Part shown: positions 1-10,014 of the stretch, in pieces
Layout of the letters: every line of letters starts with the position of its first letter
Numbering within the stretch: position 1 is the first letter of the stretch
Assembly (NCBI RefSeq): GCF_009800925.1
Contig: NZ_WOYF01000002.1
Location: 248,001 to 312,000, forward strand
From: Budvicia diplopodorum
Lineage (GTDB): Bacteria; Pseudomonadota; Gammaproteobacteria; Enterobacterales; Enterobacteriaceae
DNA length: 64,000 nt
Direction: 5' to 3'
Program-made: the position numbers and the translations under genes
Notes under the pieces: generated by a model
The model's database searches: none
What the model saw: only the letters and a program-made list of their open reading frames with translations
Told to the model about the DNA's origin: nothing

Positions 1-11
1 TACAGTTTCAT
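1..11 (-). CDS. thrC: threonine synthase, first codons only (partial)
   Basis: On the minus strand an ATG at 11-9 follows the thrB stop by 7 nt, and the only visible codons read M-K-L-(Y), the start of enterobacterial threonine synthase. The rest lies outside the window. Threonine synthase converts O-phosphohomoserine to threonine and is the last gene of the thrLABC operon. The call rests on position after thrB and four codons, so it is contextual. Confidence 0.75.
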
Positions 12-18
12 CTTTTGG

Positions 19-957
19 CTATTTTCCATTATTCAAATTACGGGCACCGATTGTGTCCAGACGGCAAACGTGGACAAATCCTTCATCGTTTTGTACATAG
101 TTTTTAGCCAACCAGGCTTCAAGCCGCTGGGCGGTATCAAGTTGGTCACTAACGGCAAATATCGTAGGGCCAGAGCCTGAAATACCACAGGCTAAAGCGC
201 CAATGTCGTGAGCCGCTTTGCGAGCTTCAGAAAACCCCGGAAGCAATCGGGTACGATAAGGCTCAGCAATAACGTCCTGCATTAACTTGGCCGCTAGCGC
301 AGGCTGTTGGGTATGACAGGCATGAATAAAACCGGCCAGATAGCGCCCGTGCCGGATGCAGTCCTGTCGTAAATACTGAGCGGGTAAAATCGCTCTGGCC
401 TCTGCCGTTGAGACTTTAATTCCCGGATAAGCCATGACCCAGTACCACTGTTCAAACCCGGGCACTGACTGGCTGATAATACCGTTCTCTTCTAGCATCA
501 GCTGCATCCCGCCCAAATAACAAGGCGCAACGTTGTCATAATGGACGCTGCCGGAAATGCGGCCTTCCAGCTCCCCCATCATAGCCAAAAGCTCAGTTTC
601 ATTAAACGGACGCTCACAATACTCATTCAGCGCCATTAAACCAGCAACCACTGAACAGGCGCTTGAACCTAAGCCAGAACCAATTGGCATATTCTTTTCT
701 AATACCATCGCAACCGGAAGTTCACGCCCCAGCGTCTGGCAAAAAAGCGCCCAGCACTGGTAAACGATGTTTTCTTTCGGCTCTGCGGGCAATTTACCCA
801 CAAAGCGCCCTTCGTTACGCAGGCTAAATTGATCGGCGGCCTGAATACTGACACAGTCGCCCAATAGCGTTCCATCAACGGGCGATACCGCCGCCCCCAG
901 AACGTCAAAACCCACACTCACGTTACCAATAGAAGCTGGTGCATAAATCTTGATCAT
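19..957 (-). CDS. thrB: homoserine kinase
   Basis: A 312-residue GHMP-family kinase that phosphorylates L-homoserine to O-phosphohomoserine in the cytoplasmic threonine pathway. Visible marks are the N-terminal substrate region ([20 protein letters not shown]), the ATP-binding GHMP motif [11 protein letters not shown] near residue 90, and the C-terminal GISGSGPT motif. The frame stays open upstream for 29 more codons, but the ATG at 957 matches the family start (M-(I/V)-K-(I/V)-Y-A-P) and lies 1 nt after the thrA stop, so the genes are translationally coupled. It is co-transcribed with thrA and thrC. Confidence 0.97.
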   Translation of the reverse strand: MIKIYAPASIGNVSVGFDVLGAAVSPVDGTLLGDCVSIQAADQFSLRNEGRFVGKLPAEPKENIVYQCWALFCQTLGRELPVAMVLEKNMPIGSGLGSSACSVVAGLMALNEYCERPFNETELLAMMGELEGRISGSVHYDNVAPCYLGGMQLMLEENGIISQSVPGFEQWYWVMAYPGIKVSTAEARAILPAQYLRQDCIRHGRYLAGFIHACHTQQPALAAKLMQDVIAEPYRTRLLPGFSEARKAAHDIGALACGISGSGPTIFAVSDQLDTAQRLEAWLAKNYVQNDEGFVHVCRLDTIGARNLNNGK

Positions 958-958
958 C

Positions 959-3418
959 TTAAACTCCCAGCTTGCCTGATAAGGTACGCAGAATATCAGC
1001 GAATACGCCCGCTGCGGTAACATCGTTACCCGCACCGTAGCCACGCAGAACTAACGGCAGCGGTTGGTAATAACGAGTATAAAATGCCAGCGCGTTCTCG
1101 CCGTTTTTAATTTTAAACAATGGATCGTTTCCATCTACGGCATCGATCTTCACATGGCACTGACCATCGTCAATCATGCCAACATAACGTAACACTTTAC
1201 CCTGCTGGGCTGCCAGCGTAACGCGCTGTGAAAAATCACCGTCAAGCTGCGACAAACGTTGCATAAAGCTATCAACATCACCGCTGGCGTCAAATGAATC
1301 CGGCAATACTGATTCAACGTTAATCTGATCTAGCTCTAACGAATAACCGGCTTCACGAGCCAGAATCAGTAGCTTTCTGGCAACATCCATACCCGATAGA
1401 TCATCGCGAGGATCCGGCTCAGTATAGCCTTTATGTTTAGCCAGTTTAGTGGCCTCTGACAGGCTCATGCCCTCTTCAAGCATACCGAAAACAAAGGACA
1501 GGGAACCAGAAAGGATACCTGAGAAACGCATCAGTTCATCGCCAGCATTGAGCAGGTTCTGTAAGTTTTCTATCACCGGCAGGCCAGCGCCGACGTTGGT
1601 GTCATAAAGAAATTTACGGTTGCCAACGCTGGCCGCCTGACGCAGCTGATGGTAATAATTCATTGACCCCGTGTTAGCCTTTTTATTTGGGGTAATCACG
1701 TGGAAACCATCGGCAAGGAAGTCCGCATATTGAGACGAAATATCCTGACTTGAAGTACAGTCAACAATCACCGGATTCAACAGATGATAGTCTTTTACCA
1801 TGCGAATTAAGCGACCCAGATTAAACGGTTCCTGAGCGGCAGCTAACGCCTTGCGCCAGCTATCCATTTCGATACCCAAGGTATTGGTTACCATGCCGCG
1901 AGAGTTGGCAATACCGCACACCCGAAGCTCGATATTTTTACGCTTTAGCCACTGCTGCTGACGGTGGATCTGATCTAATAGCGCACCGCCGACGCCACCA
2001 ACGCCGATCAAGAAGAGATCGATCACCTGATGCGTATCGAACAGTACCTGATGGCTGGCTCTGACGGCCATTGTTGCCGAGTCGTTATTCACTACGGCAG
2101 AAATAGAACGTTCGGAAGAACCCTGAGCAATGGCTACGATGTTAATATTAGCCCGCGCTAATGCAGTGAAGAAGCGGGCAGACATGCCACGCTGAGTGCG
2201 CATGTTATCGCCAATGACCGAGATAATCGCCAGCTTCTCAATCACATCCAGCGGATCGAGTAAACCATCTTTGAGCTCTAAATAGAATTCATCTTCTAAA
2301 GACTTACGGGCACGGGATAGTTCACTCTGATGCACGCAAAAGCTAATACTGTATTCCGATGACGACTGGGTAATCAGTACCACAGAAATACCGGCCCGGG
2401 ACATCACAGAAAAAACCCTGGCGGCCATACCAACCATACCTTTCATGCCGGGGCCGGAGACGTTAATCATCGCCATATTATTCAGATTAGTGATGCCTTT
2501 AACCGGATAACGGTCATCGCCGCTCTCACGGCTGATTAGCGTACCCGGAGCCTGCGGATTGGCCGTATTTTTTATCAGGCAGGGAATTTGGAACTGGGCA
2601 ATAGGCGCGATAGTGCGGGGATGAAGAACTTTGGCGCCAAAATAAGACAGCTCCATCGCTTCTTGATAGGACATTGACTTCAGCAGCTTTGCACTGGGCA
2701 CCGATCGTGGGTCACAGGTATATACACCGTCAACGTCGGTCCATATCTCACAGCTGTCAGCGCGCAAACAGGCGGCAAGTACTGCGGCAGAGTAATCTGA
2801 ACCATTTCGGCCTAACACGACCAGTTCCCCTTTCTCATTACCCGCCGTAAAACCGGCCATCAAAATAACGTGATCTTTGGGAATACCTAGCTCAACCAAA
2901 CGTCTGGTTGACTCAACAATATCAACGGTTGACTCTAAATAGTGGCCATGCGCCAATAGCATAGCCACCGGGTTAATGACGGTAACGCCATATCCTCTGG
3001 CCTGAAATACAGACTCCATAATGGCGATAGAAAGCTTCTCACCCCGGCTAATAATCGAGGCATTCACGCTGTCCGGACACTGGCCTAACAGCGATATACC
3101 GTGCAATACGTGCTTGAGCTGAGCAAATTCATGTTCAACAAAGCTTTTAAGCCTAGGGTAATCAAACCCCGGCTGATCGACGGATAGTCCCTGAAGAAGC
3201 TCGGCAAAAATTTGCTGCGCATCCAGCATATTAGTGACAACATCTTGACCAGCCACGGTTTTCTCAATCATGGCAACCAGATGATTGGTAATTTTTGCCG
3301 GAGCAGACAGTACCGTTGCGGCCTGACCCTGACGTGCATTATTTTCAATGATATCCGCTACGCGCATAAAGCGTTCGGCATTTGCTACTGATGTACCGCC
3401 AAATTTCAGAACTCGCAT
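959..3418 (-). CDS. thrA: bifunctional aspartokinase I / homoserine dehydrogenase I
   Basis: An 819-residue fusion enzyme, close to the 820 of E. coli, that catalyses the first and third steps from aspartate to threonine. The N-terminal aspartokinase starts with [13 protein letters not shown]. Two ACT-type regulatory segments follow at about residues 315-460. The C-terminal homoserine dehydrogenase opens with a Rossmann motif ([16 protein letters not shown]) near residue 470 and carries the catalytic region [15 protein letters not shown]. The open frame extends 15 codons further upstream, but ATG 3418 begins the canonical MRVLKFGGT and is preceded by a purine-rich GGGGAGG ribosome site. Expression is controlled by the thrL attenuator immediately upstream. 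Threonine feedback inhibition is known for the family. Confidence 0.98.
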   Translation of the reverse strand: MRVLKFGGTSVANAERFMRVADIIENNARQGQAATVLSAPAKITNHLVAMIEKTVAGQDVVTNMLDAQQIFAELLQGLSVDQPGFDYPRLKSFVEHEFAQLKHVLHGISLLGQCPDSVNASIISRGEKLSIAIMESVFQARGYGVTVINPVAMLLAHGHYLESTVDIVESTRRLVELGIPKDHVILMAGFTAGNEKGELVVLGRNGSDYSAAVLAACLRADSCEIWTDVDGVYTCDPRSVPSAKLLKSMSYQEAMELSYFGAKVLHPRTIAPIAQFQIPCLIKNTANPQAPGTLISRESGDDRYPVKGITNLNNMAMINVSGPGMKGMVGMAARVFSVMSRAGISVVLITQSSSEYSISFCVHQSELSRARKSLEDEFYLELKDGLLDPLDVIEKLAIISVIGDNMRTQRGMSARFFTALARANINIVAIAQGSSERSISAVVNNDSATMAVRASHQVLFDTHQVIDLFLIGVGGVGGALLDQIHRQQQWLKRKNIELRVCGIANSRGMVTNTLGIEMDSWRKALAAAQEPFNLGRLIRMVKDYHLLNPVIVDCTSSQDISSQYADFLADGFHVITPNKKANTGSMNYYHQLRQAASVGNRKFLYDTNVGAGLPVIENLQNLLNAGDELMRFSGILSGSLSFVFGMLEEGMSLSEATKLAKHKGYTEPDPRDDLSGMDVARKLLILAREAGYSLELDQINVESVLPDSFDASGDVDSFMQRLSQLDGDFSQRVTLAAQQGKVLRYVGMIDDGQCHVKIDAVDGNDPLFKIKNGENALAFYTRYYQPLPLVLRGYGAGNDVTAAGVFADILRTLSGKLGV

Positions 3419-3479
3419 TTCTTGGCCTCCCCTTCCGTTATTCACGCCATTATTTAAAAGCATTGTTTAAAAATATTGC

Positions 3480-3513
3480 AAAAAAAAACCCGCACTCGAT
3501 TCTTCGGTGCGGG
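3480..3513 (-). terminator. thr operon attenuator (intrinsic terminator)
   Basis: Read on the minus strand, a GC-rich hairpin (CCCGCAC / GTGCGGG arms at 3489-3513) is followed by nine U residues (3488-3480). It sits between the thrL stop and the thrA ribosome site, the position of the classical threonine/isoleucine attenuator. Confidence 0.9.
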
Positions 3514-3534
3514 CTTTTTTATTTTATTTAAGCG

Positions 3535-3600
3535 TCAGCCCGCCCCGCTACTAATAGTATCGGTGGTGGTCGTTGTAATAATCAGGCTGACGTTTTGCAT
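3535..3600 (-). CDS. thrL: thr operon leader peptide
   Basis: A 21-codon ORF that reads M-Q-N-V-S-L-I-I-T-T-T-T-T-D-T-I-S-S-G-A-G. It has six Thr and three Ile codons, as expected of a leader whose translation senses charged tRNA-Thr and tRNA-Ile. It ends 22 nt upstream of the attenuator hairpin and about 120 nt before thrA. The sequence differs from the E. coli leader peptide apart from the Thr/Ile-rich core and the C-terminal G-A-G. A good -35 element (TTGACA, minus strand, at 3663-3658) lies upstream. Slow ribosomes in the Thr/Ile run would free the antiterminator. Confidence 0.9.
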   Translation of the reverse strand: MQNVSLIITTTTTDTISSGAG

Positions 3601-3657
3601 ATCTGTCTCTAAGGGTTTCAATTTACTCTATCTACGGTTAAAGCAAATAGAATAAAG

Positions 3658-3663
3658 TGTCAA
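3658..3663 (-). promoter_or_regulatory. putative thr operon promoter, -35 element
   Basis: A perfect TTGACA on the minus strand, about 60 nt upstream of the thrL start codon. The matching -10 is weak (TAACCG at 17 nt spacing), so the exact start site is uncertain. Confidence 0.5.
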
Positions 3664-3845
3664 TTATTTTTTGAAATTCTAACCAAATTAGTCGTTACGA
3701 CTTAAATTGGCGAGCAGTTAAAGTAGAACAGACCCGTTTTAAAATCAATGAGATGTGTAAAAATAAGCTAAATTTAATATAATCTTGTTAAATATCAATG
3801 CACAAATATTGCATCATTGTTCAAAAGTGACAAATAATCAGCCAA

Positions 3846-4532
3846 TCATAACCGTTTTTCAATATCATTCAGCAAGCGATGGAGCATTGCCACATCCCGC
3901 TGTTCGCAAAAACCGATGCGTTGTTGTATCCATTGTGAGAGTTTTTCATCATCAGCCACGTTTAGCTTTTCTAATAGCTGATACATCCTCAGCCTGAGGG
4001 TTAAATACTGCTTTTGATCTGGAACGTTTGATTTAACGTGCTGGTCTGGCTGAGCGATCAAATCCGCCAACTGATAGCAATAAACCATCACCGCCTGTCC
4101 CAGATTCAATGATGGATAATCAGCCTTCATGGGTACACCGGTCAGTATATCTGCCAAAGCCAGCTCATCGTTCGTTAGCCCAGAGTCTTCACGGCCAAAG
4201 ATAATTGCCACATCGGATAACCATGCTTTTCTCTCAATGAGCTGCGCGGCAAGCTCAACGGGAGAACAATAATAGTGATAGTGAGCACGGCTTCGGGCAG
4301 TTGACGCGACGCTAAAAGTCACATCACTTAGGGCATCCTCAAGGGTATTAAAGCAAACCGCGTTATCTAAGATATCGCCAGAGCCATGAGCCACCCAGCG
4401 TGCTGGCGGCTGCAGATGGGCATCGCTGTTGACAATTCTCAGCGAGGTGAACCCCATGGTTTTCATCGCCCTAGCCGCAGCCCCTACGTTCTCTGGCCGG
4501 GCAGGTGAAACCAAAATGATATGAAACTGCAT
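3846..4532 (-). CDS. yjtD: SPOUT/TrmH-family RNA methyltransferase YjtD
   Basis: A 228-residue SAM-dependent 2'-O-methyltransferase-like protein of the TrmJ/LasT branch. The knotted SPOUT fold shows its motifs: N-V-G-A-A-A-R-A-M-K-T-M-G-F near residue 16, I-I-F-G-R-E-D-S-G-L-T near 115 and the C-terminal L-N-L-G-Q-A-V motif that forms the SAM-binding knot. Its place between thrL and arcA is that of E. coli yjtD, which supports the name. The exact RNA substrate is not established by the sequence. Confidence 0.9.
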   Translation of the reverse strand: MQFHIILVSPARPENVGAAARAMKTMGFTSLRIVNSDAHLQPPARWVAHGSGDILDNAVCFNTLEDALSDVTFSVASTARSRAHYHYYCSPVELAAQLIERKAWLSDVAIIFGREDSGLTNDELALADILTGVPMKADYPSLNLGQAVMVYCYQLADLIAQPDQHVKSNVPDQKQYLTLRLRMYQLLEKLNVADDEKLSQWIQQRIGFCEQRDVAMLHRLLNDIEKRL

Positions 4533-5790
4533 ACGCTTCCACTACGTGAATTAACAAATCTGAGGCCACTTTACTTAGCTCACTCAAGAATTTCTAGCTA
4601 ATTCCACAATTAGAATTGTCACAGCAAAAGCTTTTCTTTCTTTAAATTTTCCTAATAACTACATGAATAAACTGGTATTCAGATAGCCAGTGTTTTCTAA
4701 ATGAATGAATGTTGAATCAATGAGTAACCGACAAATAACAGAATAAAAATCCAATGAATAAATCAAAAATCCAACATAAGATTGAAAAATAAGGTGACTG
4801 GCAAAATAAACAGCTTTAATACCACCAAAATTACAATATTACTTTGTGATTAATAGCAAACCGGTTGCAATCACATCTGACCACTTTCGTATCTCACCAT
4901 AATAGGGTGATGTAGATTGATATTGAACGCAGTAAAAAATATATAGAATGAATACTCATTTCTAGATATTAAATAAATATTGTAGCCACTCGATTAGTTC
5001 ATTGACTCCCGTTCATTCAACCATAGAAAATTGATTTAATTGAAAATGAAAACCAAAAATAACCATTTGAAATATAACAAAATATTCTTAATGACAATAT
5101 TAATTAGTCACAATCAATATAGGAATGAACGCACGTTTTCTTGAATATTCATGATATTAAACAGTACGTTTTAGGCTACAACGATTATCACTACGCAAGA
5201 AGATTTGGCATCAAATACCAGAAATATCGTTAATCTCTCATTGAGTATCGAGCTTATTTCCTTGTAAGATACGGGGGTCTAATAAATTATAGCTAAAAAG
5301 TTGCTAACAAAGATTCCGCAATTAATACTGAGTTACGCCAAATAAACTTCTAACTCTTTTTCCAGCAACTTTAGCCGTATTAGGAAAAATATCCGGTGGA
5401 AACAGAGAGATAAATCGGGTGCATATGTAAAAAATCGTCAAGAAGCACGGTGCAATTTGATTGTTTTTGTAGATTTTTCTCACAAATCCACTAATGTGCT
5501 ATAACTATTATTGATATATATCAACAAGCCACAATTTTGTTGATCGGCAAAAGCAAGACACCTGCTATATTGCTGCTACACTAAGGTAGTTAAATTATCA
5601 GTTTTAACAAATCACAGGTATTTTTAGGTAGTTGCCTTGGCCGACCCCGAACCAGCGATTGTGTTGAAATTTGAAAAAAATCGGGATTCGTCCCTTATAC
5701 TGCAGTAGTAAGTTTGAGCGTCTGCCGACTTGCTTGAACATAACTTCTGTAATATTAAATTTGATTTTGTTGGCAAATTAGGTAACAGAC
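4533..5790. other. long AT-rich arcA upstream region
   Basis: About 1.26 kb without a convincing gene between divergent yjtD and arcA. It is AT-rich and fits the long multi-promoter leader known for arcA. The identifiable elements are the FNR box and downstream -10 reported separately. Tiny ORFs, for example 12 codons from 4754, lack a ribosome site and were not called. Confidence 0.7.
5511..5524 (+). promoter_or_regulatory. FNR binding site upstream of arcA
   Basis: The sequence TTGAT-ATAT-ATCAA matches the FNR consensus TTGATNNNNATCAA exactly. A candidate -10 (TATATT, 5566-5571) would place the transcription start near 5578, so the box centre lies about 60 bp upstream, the class I activator spacing. 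FNR activation of arcA is known in E. coli. Confidence 0.75.
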
Positions 5791-6510
5791 ATGCAAACCC
5801 CGCATATCCTGATCGTTGAAGACGAGTTAGTAACTCGTAACACATTAAAGAGCATTTTCGAGGCGGAAGGATACGTTGTCTTTGAAGCCAATGATGGTGC
5901 CGAAATGCATCGGATTTTATCCGACCACAATATCAATTTGGTCATCATGGATATCAACCTGCCGGGTAAAAATGGTTTGCTGTTAGCGCGTGAACTACGT
6001 GAACAAGCTGCCGTTGCCCTAATGTTCTTAACCGGCAGAGATAACGAAGTAGATAAGATCTTAGGGTTAGAAATCGGCGCGGATGATTACATCACCAAAC
6101 CATTTAATCCTCGTGAACTGACTATCCGTGCTCGCAATCTATTATCCCGTACTATGAATTTAGGCGCGGTGAGCGGTGAAGAACGTAAACTGGTTGAGAA
6201 CTACAGATTCAACGGTTGGACTCTAGATATCAATAGCCGTTCTCTGGTCGATCCTAGCGGTGAAATGTTTAAGTTACCGCGCAGCGAGTTTCGCGCGATG
6301 CTACATTTCTGTGAAAATCCGGGAAAAATACAGTCTCGCGAAGAACTGCTGAAAAAGATGACTGGCCGTGAGCTAAAACCTCACGATCGCACCGTTGACG
6401 TTACCATTCGCCGTATTCGTAAACATTTCGAATCAACGCCAGACACCCCAGAGATTATCGCTACTATCCATGGCGAAGGTTACCGTTTCTGCGGTGATTT
6501 AGAAGAGTAA
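5791..6510 (+). CDS. arcA: two-component response regulator ArcA
   Basis: A 239-residue OmpR/PhoB-type regulator, the cytoplasmic partner of the ArcB sensor kinase that represses respiratory genes when oxygen is low. The receiver domain spans residues 1-120 with the acidic pair E10/D11, phospho-acceptor D54 (in [10 protein letters not shown]) and the K of ITKPFNP. The winged-helix DNA-binding domain (about 135-235) contains [15 protein letters not shown] and HGEGYRF. It is nearly identical to E. coli ArcA as remembered, with one extra residue in the linker. It is a single-gene unit ended by a strong terminator and preceded by an FNR box. Confidence 0.98.
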   Translation: MQTPHILIVEDELVTRNTLKSIFEAEGYVVFEANDGAEMHRILSDHNINLVIMDINLPGKNGLLLARELREQAAVALMFLTGRDNEVDKILGLEIGADDYITKPFNPRELTIRARNLLSRTMNLGAVSGEERKLVENYRFNGWTLDINSRSLVDPSGEMFKLPRSEFRAMLHFCENPGKIQSREELLKKMTGRELKPHDRTVDVTIRRIRKHFESTPDTPEIIATIHGEGYRFCGDLEE

Positions 6511-6533
6511 TACTAACTTCATCAGTATCATTT

Positions 6534-6565
6534 AAAAAGACCAGTGCCAATGCACTGGTCTTTTT
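6534..6565. terminator. bidirectional terminator between arcA and creA
   Basis: A perfect 14-bp stem (AAAAAGACCAGTGC / GCACTGGTCTTTTT) with a CAAT loop. The A-run on the 5' arm and T-run on the 3' arm let it stop transcripts from both convergent genes. Confidence 0.9.
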
Positions 6566-6593
6566 ATATCTGCTCTATCAAATCAGCCACAGC

Positions 6594-7079
6594 CTACGGG
6601 TTTTGTGCCGATGACCATGGAATTATAGGTACCGTACTGATCGCATTTTTAGGAGAACCATCAACCACCTTGTCAGAATAAACCAGATAAATCAGCGTAT
6701 TCCTTTTATCATCGTAAAACCGGACTACCTGCATAGATTTAAAAACAAGCGATGTCCGTTTGCGAAACACGGTCTCACCATCCGATTGACGATTCTTAAT
6801 TTTATCACTCAGCGCTATCGGACCGATTTGAATGCAAGACAAAGCGCCATCAGCAGTATCCTCAGCCAACCCTAAACCACCTTTAATACCACCAGTTTTA
6901 GCCCGGCTTAGGTAGCAGGTCACATTTTGAACCTCTGGATCGTCAAATGCTTCAATGACAATTTTATGATCCGGACCTAACATTTTAAATACAGTATCAA
7001 CCGAACCGATTTGCTCGGCATTCGCCAGCAGCGGGCTGAATATTGTCAAACAACAAAATAACGGAATGACCTTTCTCAC
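6594..7079 (-). CDS. creA: periplasmic protein CreA
   Basis: A 161-residue secreted protein of unknown molecular function. It has a cleavable signal peptide ([20 protein letters not shown]) and then the conserved CreA core ([52 protein letters not shown]). The start is GTG, chosen because GGAG lies 7 nt upstream and no in-frame ATG occurs there. In E. coli creA heads creABCD; here no creB, creC or creD is adjacent and the gene abuts arcA, so the two-component part of that locus has been lost or moved. Confidence 0.95.
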   Translation of the reverse strand: MRKVIPLFCCLTIFSPLLANAEQIGSVDTVFKMLGPDHKIVIEAFDDPEVQNVTCYLSRAKTGGIKGGLGLAEDTADGALSCIQIGPIALSDKIKNRQSDGETVFRKRTSLVFKSMQVVRFYDDKRNTLIYLVYSDKVVDGSPKNAISTVPIIPWSSAQNP

Positions 7080-7436
7080 TCATTATCTCCAGTGAAACGG
7101 GATTAATTACAACATCCATTGAACAACTAAATTTCTAAATAATGTCGCTATGGAGTCTTAATCATATTAGCCCTGTTTATCAACTTCTGACAAATAGGCA
7201 TGGAATACGATGCTGAAAAATTGCTATCATGCTTCAAACCGCCCTAAGCCACAGCTATAACCACGGCACGGCACGCGACCGCTTTTGGCGTATTTTATCG
7301 AACGATTAAATAGTATTCTTTTGTTAAAAATATTTAAATTGTTCCGTAATCACGCTAAGTTACAGCCTAAGTAAAATAAAACAGCATAGTTACATAAATT
7401 CTATAGGTATTCCGCCTAGTTGATGAGGATGTTTTT

Positions 7437-8309
7437 ATGGATCAGGCCAGTATTATTCACGATCTTTTAGACTGGCTCGAAAGTCATTTGGATCAACCGC
7501 TATCACTGGACAATGTCGCAGCCAAGTCAGGTTATTCCAAGTGGCACCTACAGAGAATGTTCAAAGAGATCACGGGTCAGGCAATCGGTTCTTATATCAG
7601 AGCACGGCGATTGTCTAAGGCTGCTGTGGCATTAAGGCTTACGGCCCGCCCAATCCTTGATGTGGCACTACAATATCGTTTTGATTCCCAACAAACGTTT
7701 ACCCGCGCGTTTAAAAAGCAGTTTGCTCAGACTCCGGCCTTTTATCGTCGGGCCGATACGTGGAGTGCTGTCGGTATTTGTCCGCCGATCAAACTATCGG
7801 GAAATAACCTGTTCCCCGTTGAGTACGTCATGCTAGAAGATAAGTTGCTTATCGGAATAACTCAAAGCTACACCTGTACTCTTGAACAATTGTTCCAGTC
7901 AAAAGCTAAAATTCGATTACAGTTCTGGCATCAATACCTAGGCAACCAACCGATTGAAGTCCCGCCGGTGTTATACGGCTTGAATCATTCACGGCCTAGT
8001 CAGGAAAAAGATGACGAACAGGAAGTGTTTTACACTACGGCACTGGAACCCCAGCACGTACCTCAGGGTGTAGAAGGGCATTCTATTGCGCTACAGGGCG
8101 GTGAATATGCCCTCTTTCGCTATAACGGACCACCGGACGGGCTTTCGCAGTTTGTCCTAACCCTCTATGGAACGTGTTTACCTTTATTAAAGCTTACTCG
8201 CCGCAAAGGATATGACATCGAGATATTTCATCCTAAGAGTGGTAAAAGAATAGGTGACGACATCCCACCGATTATTGACGGCGAATACATGATCCCAATC
8301 CAGCGTTAA
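7437..8309 (+). CDS. rob: right-origin-binding AraC/XylS-type regulator Rob
   Basis: A 290-residue transcription factor of the MarA/SoxS/Rob group. The N-terminal pair of helix-turn-helix motifs (about residues 8-105) contains SLDNVAAKSGYSKWHLQRMF and RPILDVALQYRFDSQQTFTR. A C-terminal GyrI-like ligand-binding domain (about 125-288) distinguishes Rob from MarA and SoxS. Known family role: activation of efflux and stress genes after binding bile salts or fatty acids. It stands alone, converging on gpmB with a 3-nt overlap of the two stop regions. Confidence 0.97.
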   Translation: MDQASIIHDLLDWLESHLDQPLSLDNVAAKSGYSKWHLQRMFKEITGQAIGSYIRARRLSKAAVALRLTARPILDVALQYRFDSQQTFTRAFKKQFAQTPAFYRRADTWSAVGICPPIKLSGNNLFPVEYVMLEDKLLIGITQSYTCTLEQLFQSKAKIRLQFWHQYLGNQPIEVPPVLYGLNHSRPSQEKDDEQEVFYTTALEPQHVPQGVEGHSIALQGGEYALFRYNGPPDGLSQFVLTLYGTCLPLLKLTRRKGYDIEIFHPKSGKRIGDDIPPIIDGEYMIPIQR

Positions 8310-8315
8310 CGCTGG
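8300..8315. repeat. 16-bp perfect palindrome over the rob and gpmB stop codons
   Basis: CCAGCG-TTAA-CGCTGG covers the last codons of both convergent genes, with both TAA stops in the centre. It could act as a compact stem for both transcripts but has no T-run, so a terminator role is uncertain. Confidence 0.7.
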
Positions 8316-8953
8316 ATTTCATCAAGCGCATCGGCGGTTAAATGCTGGGTATCCCCGGCAAATTCAACCACCCAACCGGGCGCAAGCCATGGGCTATTCT
8401 GGCTCTCGACTAACGACAGAGAGCAATTTTTCAAACGTAAACGACGCTCAGCGTAAGGCGGTAAGCCTAAAACGTTACCCAATAAGCTACCCAACGCAAT
8501 ACCATGGCTAACCAGTAACGCTTTACTGCCTTCCGGTAAGCTCTTGCACTCATCAAGCACGGCACGCATACGCGCAGAAAGCTCAGTTAACGATTCACCT
8601 TCGGGAATACGGCCATCGGGGGTTCCATCAAGAATCAATTGGCGGTGTTGTTCTTCTGCCGGCGTCAGCGAGTCGATATCGCGCCGTTCAAGAATGCCCA
8701 TGTTCAGTTCACGCAGGCGAGAATCATAAGTGGGCTCAATCCGGCAATATTCAGCCAAAAGCGCCGCGGTTTGACGAGTACGACCCAGATCGCTGGCAAT
8801 GATATGAGTGATGCCAAGATCCTTTAACCTCCGCCCTGCCTGACGGGCCTGAGTCTCACCCATTTCAGTTAAATTGCTGTCCGTTTGCCCTTGAATTTTG
8901 CGAGCAACGTTCCATTCTGTTTCACCATGTCGAATTAAGTATACCTGTGTCAT
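8306..8953 (-). CDS. gpmB: phosphoglycerate mutase-like phosphatase GpmB
   Basis: A 215-residue histidine phosphatase of the cofactor-dependent mutase superfamily. It shows the N-terminal catalytic motif [19 protein letters not shown] near residue 57, the acid-residue segment P-E-G-E-S near 107, and the second catalytic histidine in V-S-H-G-I-A-L-G near 150. The family is annotated as phosphoglycerate mutase 2, but phosphatase activity on other phosphoesters is also possible. It is divergent from yjjX. Confidence 0.95.
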   Translation of the reverse strand: MTQVYLIRHGETEWNVARKIQGQTDSNLTEMGETQARQAGRRLKDLGITHIIASDLGRTRQTAALLAEYCRIEPTYDSRLRELNMGILERRDIDSLTPAEEQHRQLILDGTPDGRIPEGESLTELSARMRAVLDECKSLPEGSKALLVSHGIALGSLLGNVLGLPPYAERRLRLKNCSLSLVESQNSPWLAPGWVVEFAGDTQHLTADALDEIQR

Positions 8954-9006
8954 GCATGTTATCCGTTATACTGTGGAGACTGTTTTCTTACTATCTTGAT
9001 TTAACT

Positions 9007-9534
9007 ATGTATCACGTGATTGCCGCGACAACTAACCCTGCAAAAATAAATGCCATTAGCCTGACCTTCACTGAACTATTTGGCCCTGACAGTTGCAGGA
9101 TCGAAAGCGTTGAAGTCAATAGCGGAGTTCCTAATCAACCGATGGGCGATAAAGAAACCAGAACCGGAGCCCGACATCGAGTAATGTCTGCCCGTCAGGT
9201 CCGCCCGGAAGCCGACTTCTGGATTGGCATTGAAGCAGGCATTGATGACGAAATGACCTTTGCGTGGATTGTTATCGAAAATAATCATTGTCGCGGTGAA
9301 GCCCGTTCGGCAAGCCTGATCCTTCCACCGGTTATTTTAAAAAGCCTGTATGAAGGAAAAGAGCTTGGTGACGAAATGGCTACCTTGACCGGAATAAAAA
9401 ATATTAAGCAACAAGGCGGAGCCATTGGCCTGTTTACCCAAGGTAAACTTTCCCGTACCAGCGTTTATCAACAGGCTCTGCTTCTAGCCTTTGTACCCTT
9501 CCATAATGAAATTTATCAAACCCGAATTAACTAA
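9007..9534 (+). CDS. yjjX: inosine/xanthosine triphosphatase YjjX
   Basis: A 175-residue cytoplasmic nucleotide house-cleaning enzyme that hydrolyses non-canonical ITP and XTP. It shows the Maf/Ham1-like N-terminus ([14 protein letters not shown]), [20 protein letters not shown] and the C-terminal [12 protein letters not shown] motif. The reading frame is open 20 codons further upstream, but the ATG at 9007 matches the family N-terminus. The longer version would overlap gpmB. Confidence 0.95.
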   Translation: MYHVIAATTNPAKINAISLTFTELFGPDSCRIESVEVNSGVPNQPMGDKETRTGARHRVMSARQVRPEADFWIGIEAGIDDEMTFAWIVIENNHCRGEARSASLILPPVILKSLYEGKELGDEMATLTGIKNIKQQGGAIGLFTQGKLSRTSVYQQALLLAFVPFHNEIYQTRIN

Positions 9535-9607
9535 ATCCTGCGCGGTTAATCATACCCGCAAAGTAAAATCCGATTGAACAATGTTTGTGGTTTATTCTAT
9601 TTCATGC

Positions 9608-9922
9608 TTAATCTGGTTTAGCGTCTTCATTGCCTAACAGCGCAGCTTCAAGCCAGCTTTTGAACTCTGGGTTAGCCATTTTAAGGCTGTTTGAACCACG
9701 GGTAATGGTGGCAATACCGGCACCAAGTTCACTTTTCAATTCGCGCTGGCTCATTTTTCCGCGCATCAGTTCCTCAATAATTCGAACCCGAGTTCCCAAT
9801 GCTTCACGCTCGTCAGGAGTTAGCAGAAGCTGTAATAGATCCTGTTGATTCCCATCACAAAAGGCCTGTTGTAATAACGTAATAAAGCCTTGCCACTCAA
9901 GCTGGCGATGTTGGTCTGACAT
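9608..9922 (-). CDS. trpR: Trp operon repressor
   Basis: A 104-residue helix-turn-helix repressor that binds operators when loaded with L-tryptophan. The core [15 protein letters not shown] and the DNA-reading segment [21 protein letters not shown] are intact. The N-terminus is slightly shorter than the E. coli protein. A TrpR-like operator overlaps its own promoter region, consistent with autoregulation. Confidence 0.97.
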   Translation of the reverse strand: MSDQHRQLEWQGFITLLQQAFCDGNQQDLLQLLLTPDEREALGTRVRIIEELMRGKMSQRELKSELGAGIATITRGSNSLKMANPEFKSWLEAALLGNEDAKPD

Positions 9923-9941
9923 TATTTCTACTCCGGACGAT

Positions 9942-9959
9942 GAACTATCTTGCTAGTAC
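9942..9959 (-). promoter_or_regulatory. TrpR operator at trpR
   Basis: On the minus strand GTACTAGCAAGATAGTTC agrees with the TrpR operator core GTACTAGTTAACTAGTAC at 13 of 18 positions, with one half-site perfect. It lies 20 bp upstream of the trpR start codon, as expected for autorepression. Confidence 0.75.
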
Positions 9960-10014
9960 GATAGCATAAGCCAGCTAAAAACGGCATAACTAAAGTATGC
10001 CGCTCAGTACCAAA

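Noticed and set aside
3785-3997. 70-codon plus-strand ORF near the end of yjtD
   Set aside because: It is mostly antisense to yjtD and has no ribosome site.
4754-4792. 12-codon ORF in the arcA upstream region, considered as a yjjY-like small gene
   Set aside because: Too short, no ribosome site, no resemblance to yjjY.
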